Shown: piece after piece, positions 24,101 to 36,639 of the stretch | How positions within the stretch are numbered: position 1 is the first letter of the stretch | Layout: every line of letters starts with the position of its first letter | Assembly: GCF_910592395.1 (NCBI RefSeq) | Contig: NC_088310.1 | Location: 3,789,501 to 3,853,500, forward strand | Length of the DNA: 64,000 bases | Origin: Lineus longissimus | Lineage: Eukaryota > Nemertea > Pilidiophora > Heteronemertea > Lineidae | Reading direction: 5' to 3' | Position numbers and translations under genes: made by a program | Notes under the pieces: model-generated | The model's database searches: none | Seen by the model: only the letters and a program-made list of their open reading frames with translations | Told to the model about the DNA's origin: nothing

Positions 24101-27100
24101 CCATGATTAGTTTGTAATTGACTGGGAGCTTGAAGATGGATGTAATTGAAATCTAAATGCCCTTCCTGGCTCTCGGAATCTGTACATCGCGTTAAGGATA
24201 GGAGCGGGGGATAGAAGCAGCTTATTGATGTGATTGAAACTGATTTTATGGGAAGATGTCGGCGGCACTGTCAGCGAACGCGGACGAGGTCCTCCTCAAG
24301 GGAATCACGATCCAGATTAGTGTAGAGCAATTCAACAAACGAGAGCGCCGCAACTACAAATGAATGGGGCCACTGGAAGTTTCAATCAATTAGATTTATT
24401 TGCTTAGAAGGATGATTGGTTTACTGAAGGGGAGGTCGGTGCTGTGGCTGGCGGTCGTCGGTCGTGTAGTGGAACAGGAGTCATACGTTTGTAGAATGTT
24501 AATGTCTGGTCGGAAGTTGTAACAAGAGATCACTGGGGGCGGAATGAATTACACCTAAAAAGTTTGTTTTTGTATTTTTTAATTAAAAAATTAATTTTAG
24601 TATGCTAATTAGTGTAATGTACCTTCGGTACATCTGATGACTGAAGAAAATAACAAAACAATGTAATGTTATTGATATCGCGTTTTCAAACGAAGCTTTG
24701 AAGTGTATTGCACACGTTAGAGAATAACGTATTTTTCACATACAATGTAACGTCAACATTCCAATTTGGTCAAGAAGAACAATGACAAAGAATGCACACA
24801 GCAAAATACATTTCTGCAAAATAATGAAGACGCCAAAGCGACATCAATGAAAGTGATGAAATAGAAGCGAGCGAAACACAAAAAGCTCTAATCAATGAAT
24901 TTATTACTTAATGACGGAATTTACTGTATCCAAATAAAACCCATTGTTCAAGATTCATCACCTCGCTAGTTTTCCACTAATGAGTCGTTGACCTGACAAT
25001 GAAAGGTAACTAGCAACATACTGTGTCGCGGATGATGCTAATCCGGATTCTGAGCCCGGATTACCAGCTACAATCTGCCGCGACAAAGCCAAGCAGTCAC
25101 GTTACTTTACAAACGTAATGCCACATTCAACTACATGATAAACAAGTGCACGACCTAGTGGATCCAAGTGACATTGGGTTCAATTAGGCTTAGCAAATGG
25201 ATTTCATTGTGGACGTATAATAAAATAAGCTGGACAGGAACATGCCGTGCAATGAAAAAAACTGCAGTTGGCGACTGATTTGAAAATCTTAGCTTTGTAC
25301 AGTACGTGTAGTGATAAATAAGTAGAGAAGTGTCCGAGATTACAATGCATTGCCAATCAGAAGCACTCAGTCCCTTAGAAATCGTACGACGAACAAATCT
25401 TTGGATCTCACTACAGAATCGATATAAATTTGAAGAAGGAAAAGATAAATTAAAAAATGCACTGACATAAAAACTATATGACCGGCAAAAAAATGTACAA
25501 TGGCATACCTTGTGAAGATGGACGGTACATGTTTCTCTTCATTACTTATCCAACGAACATTTTGGCTTAGCCTTTATAGCAGATTAATCACAGGGATGGT
25601 ACCACTTATTCGGCCATGATAATGTGGCCGGCTTTCGTGACCACTGTTGTCCCATTGTGATGTAGCTAGCCAACCGGACAGTGTGGAAGTCGGGCTCATC
25701 TTGCACCTGTCCCGTGGACAGGGACGGTAGCTTTGACAAAGTTGATAGTTAATCGCATGGGGATGTCAGACAATTTGAAATAGCGTAATGTTTGGATGGT
25801 GTTTTCGATATATTCTAGTAGTAAAACCAGAATCATACAGTCTACAAAACTCTCTCATATTCGTATACTTTTATCGGTACAGTTATGAACCAAAACAGAA
25901 GAACATGCTTGTGCTCTAATCAATATTGGTGATGCCCCCGAAAACTTCATGAGTAAGAACCTGTTTGCACTATCTGATTAGAGCATGACAATATTTCTTA
26001 GAAGTAAATCATTGACTTGATTCTGGTATGTAATGACATGAATCATACGTAGCTTGCGGTACCGTTGGCGTCTATTCTTCCATAGAAGGTAATAGGCCTA
26101 CGTACGTAATTGGAATTGCATCTTTTTTATATCAATCGACAACAAAGTACGTAACAGTTTAGCGGATTTTTTTGTCGCATTATTTTCAGATATCTTGTTC
26201 GTTGTCTCGAACGAAGCATCTCCTTCATTGACTGCTTTTGAGACCTTGATACGAATGTTGTTGCAGACAAGAGACAATATGTGTAGAATTGCCATCGAAA
26301 TCTTGTAAACACGGCGGGCGAACAATCACAAGTAGACATCTAACAGAAATAACCCCTATTAAGACGAGGTGGCTAAGAACATTCTGGTCACACACGTTAA
26401 CGGAGATGATGATACCGCAGGACGGTGGAAATCTCAGATATTGTCTCAGATAGTGCAGCAATGTACGGTATGGAGGCGGATGGCGCCGAAACCGTGGCGA
26501 GGTAAGGCGCGCGCCGTGGGCGGCTGAGAGACTACCAGGGTACAAACTCCGGTCGCTGCCTCTCCTGGTCAGGTCGAAGAAAGGACGAAGTCAAACAAAT
26601 TCGAAATGTAACTAAGATAACATGGTACCTTGATAAAATCTAAACAATTACCTGATTGCTGCACTACATTTCAATGTTTGAATAACACTACAATCGCTAG
26701 TTCGAAAAAAAATCATCCAATCTCTCAAGTTTTAAAGTAACAATTTGTCAATATGCATATTTTAATTTTTTTCCCGTTCCATTTTGACACTCATCAGTAA
26801 CAACGGAGAGATGAATCGCCTGGAATAAGCACCAGTCGGTTCTTTATAGTTGCAATAACAGATGACCAAGTTGTTAATTACTCATATCTCGGAAACCGGT
26901 GCTTAGTGAAAGTGACAGGCCTGAGACATAGGCCACAGAAACCACAATGAATCACTACCCAGCAAATTAATAAGCTAAGATTTTTAATTATCACTGCGGA
27001 AGTGATTGTTACCGCGATTAGCGCTAATTTTATATGCCTCGGAAACCTTTGAGATAAAGGATGCGGCTGACTACAGGTCAGGGAGGCCATTTCTCGCCGA

Positions 27101-30100
27101 AGCTTGTCAGGAAGTGATCATCATTGGTTATTGTCGCGTATTATCCGTATCGTTTAGTCAAGATGTGTCATTATCAGCCTCTTACCGCTTGACACACTCC
27201 TTTTGTTGTAGCGTCATCGTTTGTGACATCGTTCTTTCTATACAATTCCTCCTGTCGGATTACAATTTATTTCGTTGTATTTTTGCTCCGTTAAACGTAT
27301 CATGAAAATGAATGATCGCGCCCAGAACAATCTTCTAGCACGATCCGATCAACGAGATTATGATGGTACTGATTTGGTGATCAATATCTGGGCAAGAGCC
27401 ATCCCTCGTACAAATTGATGCCAGGACCTACTAAATATTTTGATAGGAAAAAGATGATAGTTCTATTGGAGGGGTTGGTTGTGATAAACTACACGTACAT
27501 GTAACATGGCGTTAAGCTTTATTACGGCAGTATCAGAAATATCATATAACTCTTGCATTCCCGTTTCTTTACTTGCAGAGGTCTTAGACGACAGACACAC
27601 CGACTTCGAAGGTTACACGACTCAGGGTATAGGAGGGAAGAAGAAAAAGAAGAAGAGACGACATAGGTATGTTTCGATATTACTCATATTGCTATCTTCC
27701 ATTAGGCTTGGAGACATTACATGTTCAACGTATAATACAGCTTCAAGTCCAAACCTCATTTTAAGTTATGTCGTTTTATCAAGATGGTTCGTCCATTATA
27801 GTTCATGCTAGTTGGTATAACGTCTACATATTTATTTCATCTAACACTGCTAGCATATAGTTGTCGTGATATCCTATTCAAGTTAATTTTTCACAGCAGA
27901 GGCGGCCAATTAAAGCCGACCAAATCGACACATCCAACAAAAATTGCAACCATGGACCCTGGGTCGTAACATATGAGATGTATCTACATGTAGTCCGTAT
28001 TGTCAGTGAGGGTGTGTTAGTCAGTCGTGGAGCGGGGCTGTGGAGGGGCGGAGGTCTAAGCTCTTTATTTTCACGTGCCTTTGGCTTGGTACACGATCAC
28101 CACAGTAGAACTTACATCCTGAATATCATAAAGATTTCCGTCACGCGTGTACACATTCAATCTCACATGCCCTTCAACATAACAAACCCATACCAAAAAG
28201 CACTCAATATATACATGCCAAATATATATTATCATGATGTACCAGAATAATCCAGTATGTTCAATATATCATTAAGAGTCAACGAAGCAAGCGAAGACGC
28301 TTATATATCACAGTCATACCGCAAAACAATGCATGCACTAGACGATTTGAGCAAAATACAATACAAAAATTCGGAAATTCATGTACAGTAGGGGCCTACA
28401 TGCACACATGAAAACTGGAGGCCAACTAACCCACACAAAATATGTGTTCACTTTGCCTTCCAGCGAAGTACTGACGTACAATGCATACACGCAACGTTAC
28501 GTCAGTTGTGTAGACGCCGTGGTTCACGGGGGCATTGTGCGTGCCCTGGCCTACAGTGATGTAATAAAGTGTTGACCGCTCATGTAGTTTAAGTACATGT
28601 ACTTTGTTCGCGTTTCATGTGTGACGAAGATCTCTATTGTGCGACGACAGATCGGGAATAGATTTGCTGGTTCGCACTGGATACGGTTATTGTTTCATCT
28701 GCTCTCGGCCCTTTGTTTCATGTAATAAACTCTAGATGCGAAAAGTATTATTCTTTTTGGGCTGCTATATCTAAGTTGTAGTAAAATGATTTCAAAGTAA
28801 AGTTTATTAAAAAGACTTAGCATGGTATGAATTAGACGTTATCATATCATACATGTAGCATTGGAAAAAAAGGTCTAAAGGTCTAAAGTGGTCAATTCAT
28901 GTCTTGCATTGATAATACGTTACAAGGGTCAATTCCAGACAAGGAATACTTATTGGGTGGGACATACCCATACCCCATTTAATCTACAAAAATTGTCAAG
29001 CAGAACGAAAGTGCCTGAATACCATCTGTCGTTTATAAGTAATGGTTGCAAATAGCTAGAAGATAAGTAAGTATAACTTCAAAATTACAACTTTACAGCT
29101 ATACAGCTTACTAATATCATTGTATTTTCTTCATTGCTACATGTAGCCATCATTTCGGTAAGATGACCTGCCAAATTACGTAATGACAGCCTCCCCTGTG
29201 GCAAATGACGACGCTGGCTACAATTAGCATGATTGCATAACAACTGCTGACAACGTACGCATTTTTCTTTCTTTACCCAGAACGACAGTCGTGAATACTG
29301 GCGGATCCCCAAGCAAGCGATCACATACAGCGGCGAATAAAACTCACTTTCACATTAAAAATACTTCATTATAACCCTGTATCTATCCCAAGAACATCCA
29401 AAACTGATAACAATGATTGCACAAACACTGCTAACGACGTACGCGGTGTAGTTCTTTTATTGGAGAGGGATTTGTGCACATTCTCTTTCAGACACCAGTC
29501 TTGAATATTATGTACCGACTTTTCCCCAAGCATGGAATAATCTTAATCAACAAAATACTGGATGGCAAACCCCGTAGCTAGAACGCAGTTGTCTCGATAT
29601 TCACCGCCACAATACGACCATACTTTGCAATATTCACTTCCCGGACTAATAACCAATTTTCTCTAGATTCATAGTCTCATTCACTGTCCAATATAAATAC
29701 ATTTTAATTAAAATTATTATGCTTTTTAGGCAGTTTGTATTATTTATCGGGTTTTCCCTCTCCCCATCAGCGGATAACAAGCATAATCAATCGCCGGGCC
29801 CACTAACAATCTGTCATGCATTTCACTGTCTGCTTTCAGTATTATTGCGAGTAATCACTCGGGAACTAGACCATTCATGTTTTCATCACTGTAAATATCA
29901 TTAGCAAATTGAATCATACGCATGGTCAGCTCCCAATGCTTGTTCGTCTGAATGCGGAATTTAACGGTTTTGTGCGACATCTCAAATAAAATAGCAAGTA
30001 GTGTGGATGCAAGGCTAATAGGCTGTAGTGCACAAGGGCACGCGTTCACGCACAATGCTTTCTTTACATTTATACTCATTTATGACTGAGACATAAATGA

Positions 30101-33100
30101 GCGATATTACCTAAAATGATTACCACACATTTGTCAAAAGTAGTAGTCTGCCCCATACCTAATCTCAAATGACATCGAAAGTCATCGAAACTATTCAGCC
30201 TGAGTACCGTTACAGTTCTCCTTTCACAGATTATGTAACCAAAAACCAAACAACGACCATTCTGGACCGGACCGTGTGCAGCAGAAAAACACCCACATAC
30301 AAAAAAAACGCTAACATATACTTCACCGGTTGCACACTGATAGACAATTTATAGATGTTCACAGCTGATTGGTGACTCATTACAAAATGCATATTACTAA
30401 TTTATCAACTAATTAATTGAATGCACGTTTAATTAGAAACTTAGATAATGGAAATGATAAAAGTTTATTTTATACATCATAAACTGTTGTAAAGTACAAA
30501 GTAAGTGTTACTTAGTAATCAATTACTGTAGTTTATCAGGAATTTATGTCATTCATCCAAGCATGGCACATATTAATAACGTTTTTGTATATCAGATATC
30601 AGATAATTTAAAACAATTTTTTGAATGTTATTTGTTTTTTTAGGTAATGCATTTAATTGCCATGTGTGGTAATGGTAAAGTAAATGCAATTTATTTAAAA
30701 AAGACAATATAAAGCCTGCTTTTGTCAAGCACGTTGGCCAAAACGATCAAATACATTTGTCATTTGCTATATTTGAGCAAAAATATGCGGAGTGGTTCTC
30801 ATAATAAGATAACTGTTAAAGTATAAATCTATGACTCCTGTTATAAATGGCAAGCGACATCTCAACGTATTACCTGCGATATTTTCTACTCAAGATGATG
30901 CATATTCCGTAATCTCTCAACATTGCACTGGTGATTATTAAAGGCTACGCTTTTAAATATTCCGTTAAAATTATAGTTGCGATAACGTTCATCAACAAAA
31001 AAACGTGGCAATACAAATATTGTATACAGCATATTTTGTATTTCGCGTACAGCTGGCAAATGGTCTGAACCACAGACTAAAGTGGTCTAACACAAGTTAA
31101 AACAGCGCAAACTTTGTTTAACAAACCCAATATAATCTGAAAATCCCACTTTAAAATCAGAAAGTTCACAATTAATTAATTTTGAATCATTCACCATGTG
31201 TATATTTCTTGGTTTGAGATCAAAGATAAACCCAGTACTCATATTTAGCTTTAATTGGAGAGGCAATGAATATATTGCTCAAGACAAACCCAGCCCTCAA
31301 GGAGCACTTTATCTCACTTTATATCCAATATTCTTGTTTTTGACGACATATGCCAATGATGGAACACAGCAGGCTACTTCAGCCGCGAATATTAATGAAA
31401 TAATTATCCGATTTTTAATAATGGTTTAATTAATTCTCCGCATGCTTTTCCCTTGGAAGAATCGTGTCAGGGAGCAATTATTTGTTAGTGTCATTATAAG
31501 GGTTTGGGCAGTATAAATTATTTATGGGATTTCAATTGGTGGAAAGTCAAGTGTCGATATGTTTCCTTGAGTTTTGCAGACGACCTAAAAGAGTTCTTGT
31601 GAAGAGCTGGCAAAAATGCCAAAATATTCTTTGGGCCGCTGCACACAATTTCTCTTGCTTTCTCGCCAGTGTCAAATGAGTTCAGCAGCACACACTACTT
31701 GGGTCCGAACATTACTGTTCTTCATCGTGTACCATCGGGGTATCGGCATTGACAGTGGGTGCGTACGACCTCGTTTTCGGGGGAAAAAATCTTTGATTAC
31801 AAAATTTGACAGTGAAATCCAACTTTGCTGAAAAATATCTCAAGGATTGATCAAGAAAATCCATAAATGTTTGGAAAACGCCCCTGACACTGACAAGAAG
31901 ACCTCTCTTCTAGAAATCCTGGCTATACCATGAGAGATGCCATTTTCTGAACTCGACTGTTTGTAAGCATCACTAGTTATGGGAACATAAAACACAGATA
32001 CTCATAGCTGCGCCTCAATGCCAGTGTGATATCACCACTGGCTCTGTTGTTCTTGTCAAATAGGCAATGAAGGTTCCCCGCAGCGTGCTGAGCGAATCCC
32101 TGTATCAAACCACAGCCAGCCTGAATGTCCGGCACCGGTCGCGAGAGCCGACCACTCCAATTATCACGAAGAGTGACTCCAACCATCCAGCCCATTGTCC
32201 TCCCTTCATTATGGCACTATACAAGAATTGATGGTCCACTGAAGTGTCTTGATGGGTTTCTAAACGACTTGCTCATCGCTCTCGCGAAACAGATGTAGAA
32301 GCACGGGCTAGCATATTATAACATCCGGAATGATGAATGCTATTGTAACGAGATAACAACCGACATGATTCTCTGCTAAATTTAATTTCCACTTCGATCT
32401 GGCTGTCGAGAAGTGGATGCCTTCCATGATGAAGGTGCAAACAAAGAGCTAGTTAGATTAGGGCAGTGATGTATCGAAGACATGGACCTAGTGACGCTGA
32501 TTTCTTTTCAGACCAAACTGGAACAAATTCAAGATGATGTTATCAGAAGCTGATTACTAATACTTGTACTTCTTTATTTCCTTATTACAAATTGAGACTA
32601 TAAAGAATGATGTAGTGAGTAAATGTATACGACTTTTTCTTGCCTTATGAAGTAGTTCAAAGTAACCGGTTTCCAATCGACATTTGGATCTTTATCGTTC
32701 CAGGACAATATTCACAAGTTACCAGCTAGAAGAGCTCGACAAAGCATTCAAGGATGCTCACTATCCGGATGTGTACGCCCGGGAAGTTCTATCACTCAAG
32801 ACAGATCTTCCTGAAGACAGAATACAGGTAAGTGTTCGCGATTCTACAGCGGCCAATCCCCAATCCTATTTTGTGGGGCCTGCGGTGAACTTTCGACGGA
32901 CAGTGGTGACCTGAAATAGGACTGACCACGCGTTGCTGCAACTCAATAGTAAAAAAATCACATACACTATCTGATCTTCCTTCGATGGGAATTGATAACC
33001 GATTGGGGAGTTTGCTGCTGCTCTATTTAAACGATGCCTCAACAGGCTGAGTTCTGGTCATTGCATTGTGTGGCTTTCAGAGCTTTTTAATGTTTCATTT

Positions 33101-35718
33101 CCTTGCGAACGATGAAACAGTTATTAGTTGTCTGATGACGGCATACAGTGATCACATGTTATCAAGTGATGTTGCCATATCTGTTGGAGATTTCATTTAT
33201 ACAATGACAACCGAACTACTTTTTGGTTGAAAAAAACCCAACCGATACGCAAGCCTTGTTGGCGTGTTCTTACCAGAGAGTTCATGATTTGTATGCTTCC
33301 ACCACTACCAGTATACATTGAAACCAAAAACGAGAAAGCAGCACCTGACATCAAGTGCATTTAAACGAGTGGTACAAATTGTCGCGAGTGCTAATCAATT
33401 GAAATCACCAGTCTAAGTGGCGTGAGAACATTGTTCTTTGAGGACGGTATTCACGTCATGGCAGTAAGGTTAATATCAGGTCCATGAATGGCCACAATCA
33501 TGACAATTCGGCGTGAAGATCTTAGAGAGAGAACTCAAGTAGCTGAGGAGATTGCACTGGAGCAGTTACGGTCACGACACCAGTGACAAGTCCACTGCCC
33601 CTTCCGCATGGCTTGCCTGAGTGGAGGAATACAATCCCTTCATTGATTTCCATTCATAAACAAGTTTTCACCAAGATTATCACTTACGTATCGATAAAAT
33701 GTGTCTTATTAGGCTTCTCGTACAAACGTGGTTTTAACGTGATCTTGATCGATTGTGCAATCGATCTCAATAAGACGTCACTACTTTCCTAAACCCGGTA
33801 CACTTATTCAAAGAATTATCTACCAATTAGTGGCATTTGCAGAGTCTTTATAAAGCGAGACTTTGCCCGTCTTGGACAAAAGAACAACCATAGTCCAACC
33901 ACGAGGTACGTCTTCGTTTAATCGAGTTCGACTTGAACATGTTATTAGCTAATTTCTGGGAAAATTATCGCAGAGCCTAATCATAGCTAACCTCCTTTTG
34001 CTGTCGTATTCTTTGACAAAGCATGCTCAGACCCTTTGTGACAGGGACGTGATATGAAGACTGCCACCCGTCTTCGCCGCTCCAACAATTATTTATATAA
34101 AATGACCACGATGGCGACAAGCAAGACAAGAAGTCAATGCTCCCATTTCCTTTCGCGCTCTGTGGCCGAGCAAAACTTAATTACTTCGATATTGTATCAA
34201 GACGCTAGCCTTGCGCGGCCAATGACGGTAATTAAAAGAAGGAAATCGGCTAATGAAGGTGGTGGTATTGTTCGGGCAGCATGGCCCTCATTGATTGCAT
34301 CTTGAAGCGCCAGTGATTAGGGCATGTGTAAGTGGCGTGGATGTCTAATTGGCCATGGATACGCTCCCGTGGTGTGCTCAACAAGGCTCTTGATCGGTAA
34401 GCGGAGGACGGAACACCACCGCTGAGGAAATAGCCTTGTCTTGTGATTCTGAGGCCAACTAGGATCATGCTGAATCGATGGTGACCTGTCTGTAATCACA
34501 GCGGTGGAATCAGGTCTTTGTCAGATAGGTTCCGTTACAAACCAGTCATCATTGCTGCAGAAAGTGTTGTGTTTGTCGGAAGACTCGGGGTGATTAGAGG
34601 CGGTGGCTTCGTCGGATGGTTTCAACAGTTGATTGTCTACATGTAAGTGCAGCATACATATGTGAGACATTACACTGTTACTTGCGACATGCTTTTACAC
34701 CAGGCAGAGATTTTTACAATGAATTGATGTACATGTTATACGGTTATTTGAAGATGAGCTGTTTAGCAAAAAAGGTCAGTCTGGATGAACATTTCAATAC
34801 AAGCCTTTTGTCAAATTGTCGTTTTAGGTCTGGTTTCAAAACCGCCGTGCCAAGTGGAGGAAGACAGAGAAGAAATGGGGCAAGAGCAGCATCATGGCTG
34901 AATACGGTCTGTACGGTGCCATGGTCAGGCATTCCCTGCCTTTACCCGAGACCATACTCAAGGCTGAAAATGAGGAAGAGGACGAGGAGAAGGAACCCAC
35001 AGCGCCTTGGTTACTCAGTAAGTAACCGTTCTTCACAAAACCTGTCGAATGCCTACATGTGGTGCGTTTACCAGACTTCCTGTGTTAGTAATGATGCCTC
35101 GACGATACGGGAAAATTCTCGAGACTAGGTTCACCTCTACTAAATAATGGCGATTGCCAATCTTCCTAATTGGTTTACAATTTGATTTGGTAATCCGATA
35201 AGAAGTTTTTGCGCTTTTGGCAACGCAAGGTAATTGATAATTGGTCGAAAGTGACTCTCAGCTTATTTCTTCTCAATCTGGACGGACAGTCGAGCCGACG
35301 GCAAACTTATGGTAAAATGTGACTTTGTCCAATCGAAGAGCTTAGTTCTGCAGAAGACACTGTAAAACCATCTCCATGTTTATTTATGCGAGTTCAAAAA
35401 TTTCCTTTTTGTTTTTATATTTTAGGTATGCACAAGAAATCCATGGAGGCCGCGGAGAAAATGAAATCGCCGGACTTCGACGACCAAGAGAGTTTAAAAG
35501 GAGCTGACGAGTGTAAAGACACCAAAGACAATACGAAAGCTAAGGAGGATTTTAAATCGGAGAGCATTGCAGTGCTCAGAGCTAAGGCACAGGAACACAA
35601 TGCCAAAGTATTGGAGGCAATGAAGACTGTCACGGGTGATAACATTGATTCACAGACAAAGGGAGAAAAACATGATAAGAGTGACAAAGACCCGACGATT
35701 AGTACGAGAAATAGTTAG
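17777..35718 (+). CDS. vsx: Vsx paralogue A, visual system homeobox factor (5 exons)
   Basis: Vsx/Chx10 proteins are paired-like homeodomain transcription factors acting in retinal progenitors, bipolar-type neurons and other CNS interneurons. Five exons join to 1056 nt, 351 aa. Octapeptide [10 protein letters not shown] at 35-44; lysine run (nuclear localisation) just before the homeodomain at about 146-205, with Q50 in [14 protein letters not shown] domain directly after ([20 protein letters not shown], then [15 protein letters not shown]); OAR-like motif [14 protein letters not shown] near 299-312. Between LPETILKA and APWLL it has an acidic insert ([12 protein letters not shown]) where vsx-B and vertebrate Vsx2 have SAKD-type sequence, so A is the more diverged copy in the CVC. 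Start: two adjacent ATGs, 17777 and 17780; MNL also begins vsx-B. Introns are 9.4, 5.0, 2.0 and 0.4 kb, GT-AG. Vsx1/Vsx2 names come from independent duplications, so I do not choose between them. Confidence 0.96.
18138..27578 (+). other. vsx-A intron 1
   Basis: 9.4 kb. No exon of another gene is visible. Two stretches look information-rich and TAATTA-bearing: about 19340-19460 and about 24040-24420; both are enhancer candidates. An AT-rich near-palindrome of TTAATTAA type lies at about 24577-24612. Confidence 0.55.
27579..27666 (+). CDS. vsx: vsx-A exon 2
   Basis: 88 nt after acceptor TTTACTTGCAG. Encodes [13 protein letters not shown]... and the basic run [12 protein letters not shown] opening the homeodomain. 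Donor CATAG|GTATGT, phase 2. Length and phases equal vsx-B exon 2. Confidence 0.95.
27667..32703 (+). other. vsx-A intron 2
   Basis: 5.0 kb, interrupting the homeodomain at residue 5. Largely AT-rich with scattered TAATTA motifs around 30400-30450 and 31160-31440. No gene recognised. Confidence 0.5.
32704..32827 (+). CDS. vsx: vsx-A exon 3 (homeodomain)
   Basis: 124 nt after acceptor ATCGTTCCAG. Encodes homeodomain residues 5-46, from [20 protein letters not shown] to LPEDRIQ. Ends phase 0 at donor GTAAGT; the intron at IQ|VW is the classic 46/47 homeodomain position. Differs from vsx-B at three residues. Confidence 0.97.
32828..34827 (+). other. vsx-A intron 3
   Basis: 2.0 kb at homeodomain position 46/47. 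TAATTA-type motifs near 34180-34240. No other feature recognised. Confidence 0.5.
34828..35017 (+). CDS. vsx: vsx-A exon 4 (homeodomain helix 3 and CVC)
   Basis: 190 nt after acceptor GTCGTTTTAG. Opens [18 protein letters not shown] and carries the CVC core. Includes the acidic insert. Donor CTCA|GTAAGT, phase 1. Six nt longer than vsx-B exon 4. Confidence 0.96.
35018..35425 (+). other. vsx-A intron 4
   Basis: 408 bases, GTAAGT to TATATTTTAG, splitting a Ser codon between APWLL and MHKK. Nothing else seen in it. Confidence 0.7.
35426..35718 (+). CDS. vsx: vsx-A exon 5 (terminal, OAR-like)
   Basis: Completes Ser255 then [12 protein letters not shown], a charged linker, and [20 protein letters not shown]. 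This matches the C-terminal OAR-like motif of vertebrate Vsx2 ([13 protein letters not shown]). Ends STRNS then TAG. Confidence 0.95.
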
Positions 35719-36639
35719 TGAGACGACTGCGAAGGTATAAATTCGTGGGCGATAAAAATGGAAAAGTCGCCCAAGGCGTTCACCGGACGATAATCGCTTC
35801 AATATCTACTGATACTCGAACAGTCGGAAGGTGCCTTTTTGTCAATTTCTAAAATTTAGTGGCGTCGATTAAAAAAGACACTTCAGAGCGCCAACGAAAG
35901 CTAAAGTAATCTTTGAGTTACTGTTCCCTGAGGTTTTAGTGATGCACGTACTGGTATAAACTGGGGGTTATTTCTGAAGTTAGGAGACCAAACTTGTTCG
36001 AGAGTCATTCTCTGATAGAATTGGTCCGATCTAAACAAGAAAAAAACGGCGATTATGATGATTTGTTTGATGGATTTTTTTTTATCCTTTGCAGTCAGAT
36101 AAAAAAATGTTATAAGCTCTTTGGATTTTTTTCATTAACTTTCGCATTTTCCAATTCTTGTAATATATAGAAGTAATTGCAATATTCATGTCGTAAATTG
36201 GATGTGGTGGATGCTTCAAAGTTTCAATAGTTTTATGAAGTATTTTCGTTCTCGATTAACAGACTATTTCGGGCACTACATAGCAACATGGTCAATGGAA
36301 AAGCAAAACCCCAAGATAGGCACGTTGGTCGCAAGTCTATAGAATGACGAAGTATGTATTAAGGACGCTTTATCGACGCTCTGTTTTGGGAAATCTTTAC
36401 CGGTTTCTCCTACAACTGCAAAAACGAGGATTTACGAGTAAAGCGTAGATAATTTAGTACAGGAGTTGATGACAACGTTGGGAAAACTAGTCAACAAATA
36501 CGTTTAGAACCGGTGGAAGAATAATTGAATCTGCACACAATCGATAATAATGTAGAAGTGACTTCTTATTTATTTCAATTACTATCATTTTGATATTTAT
36601 CATAAGTTGTATATATTGTGTTTCGTGTACAGTAATAAA
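35719..36639 (+). other. vsx-A 3' UTR and poly(A) region
   Basis: Candidate signals are ATTAAA at 35868-35873 and AATAAA at 36634-36639; which is used is unknown. No other gene is visible. Confidence 0.4.

Noticed and set aside
34616-35128. 170-aa open frame across vsx-A exon 4
   Set aside because: It is the wrong frame over the real homeodomain/CVC exon.
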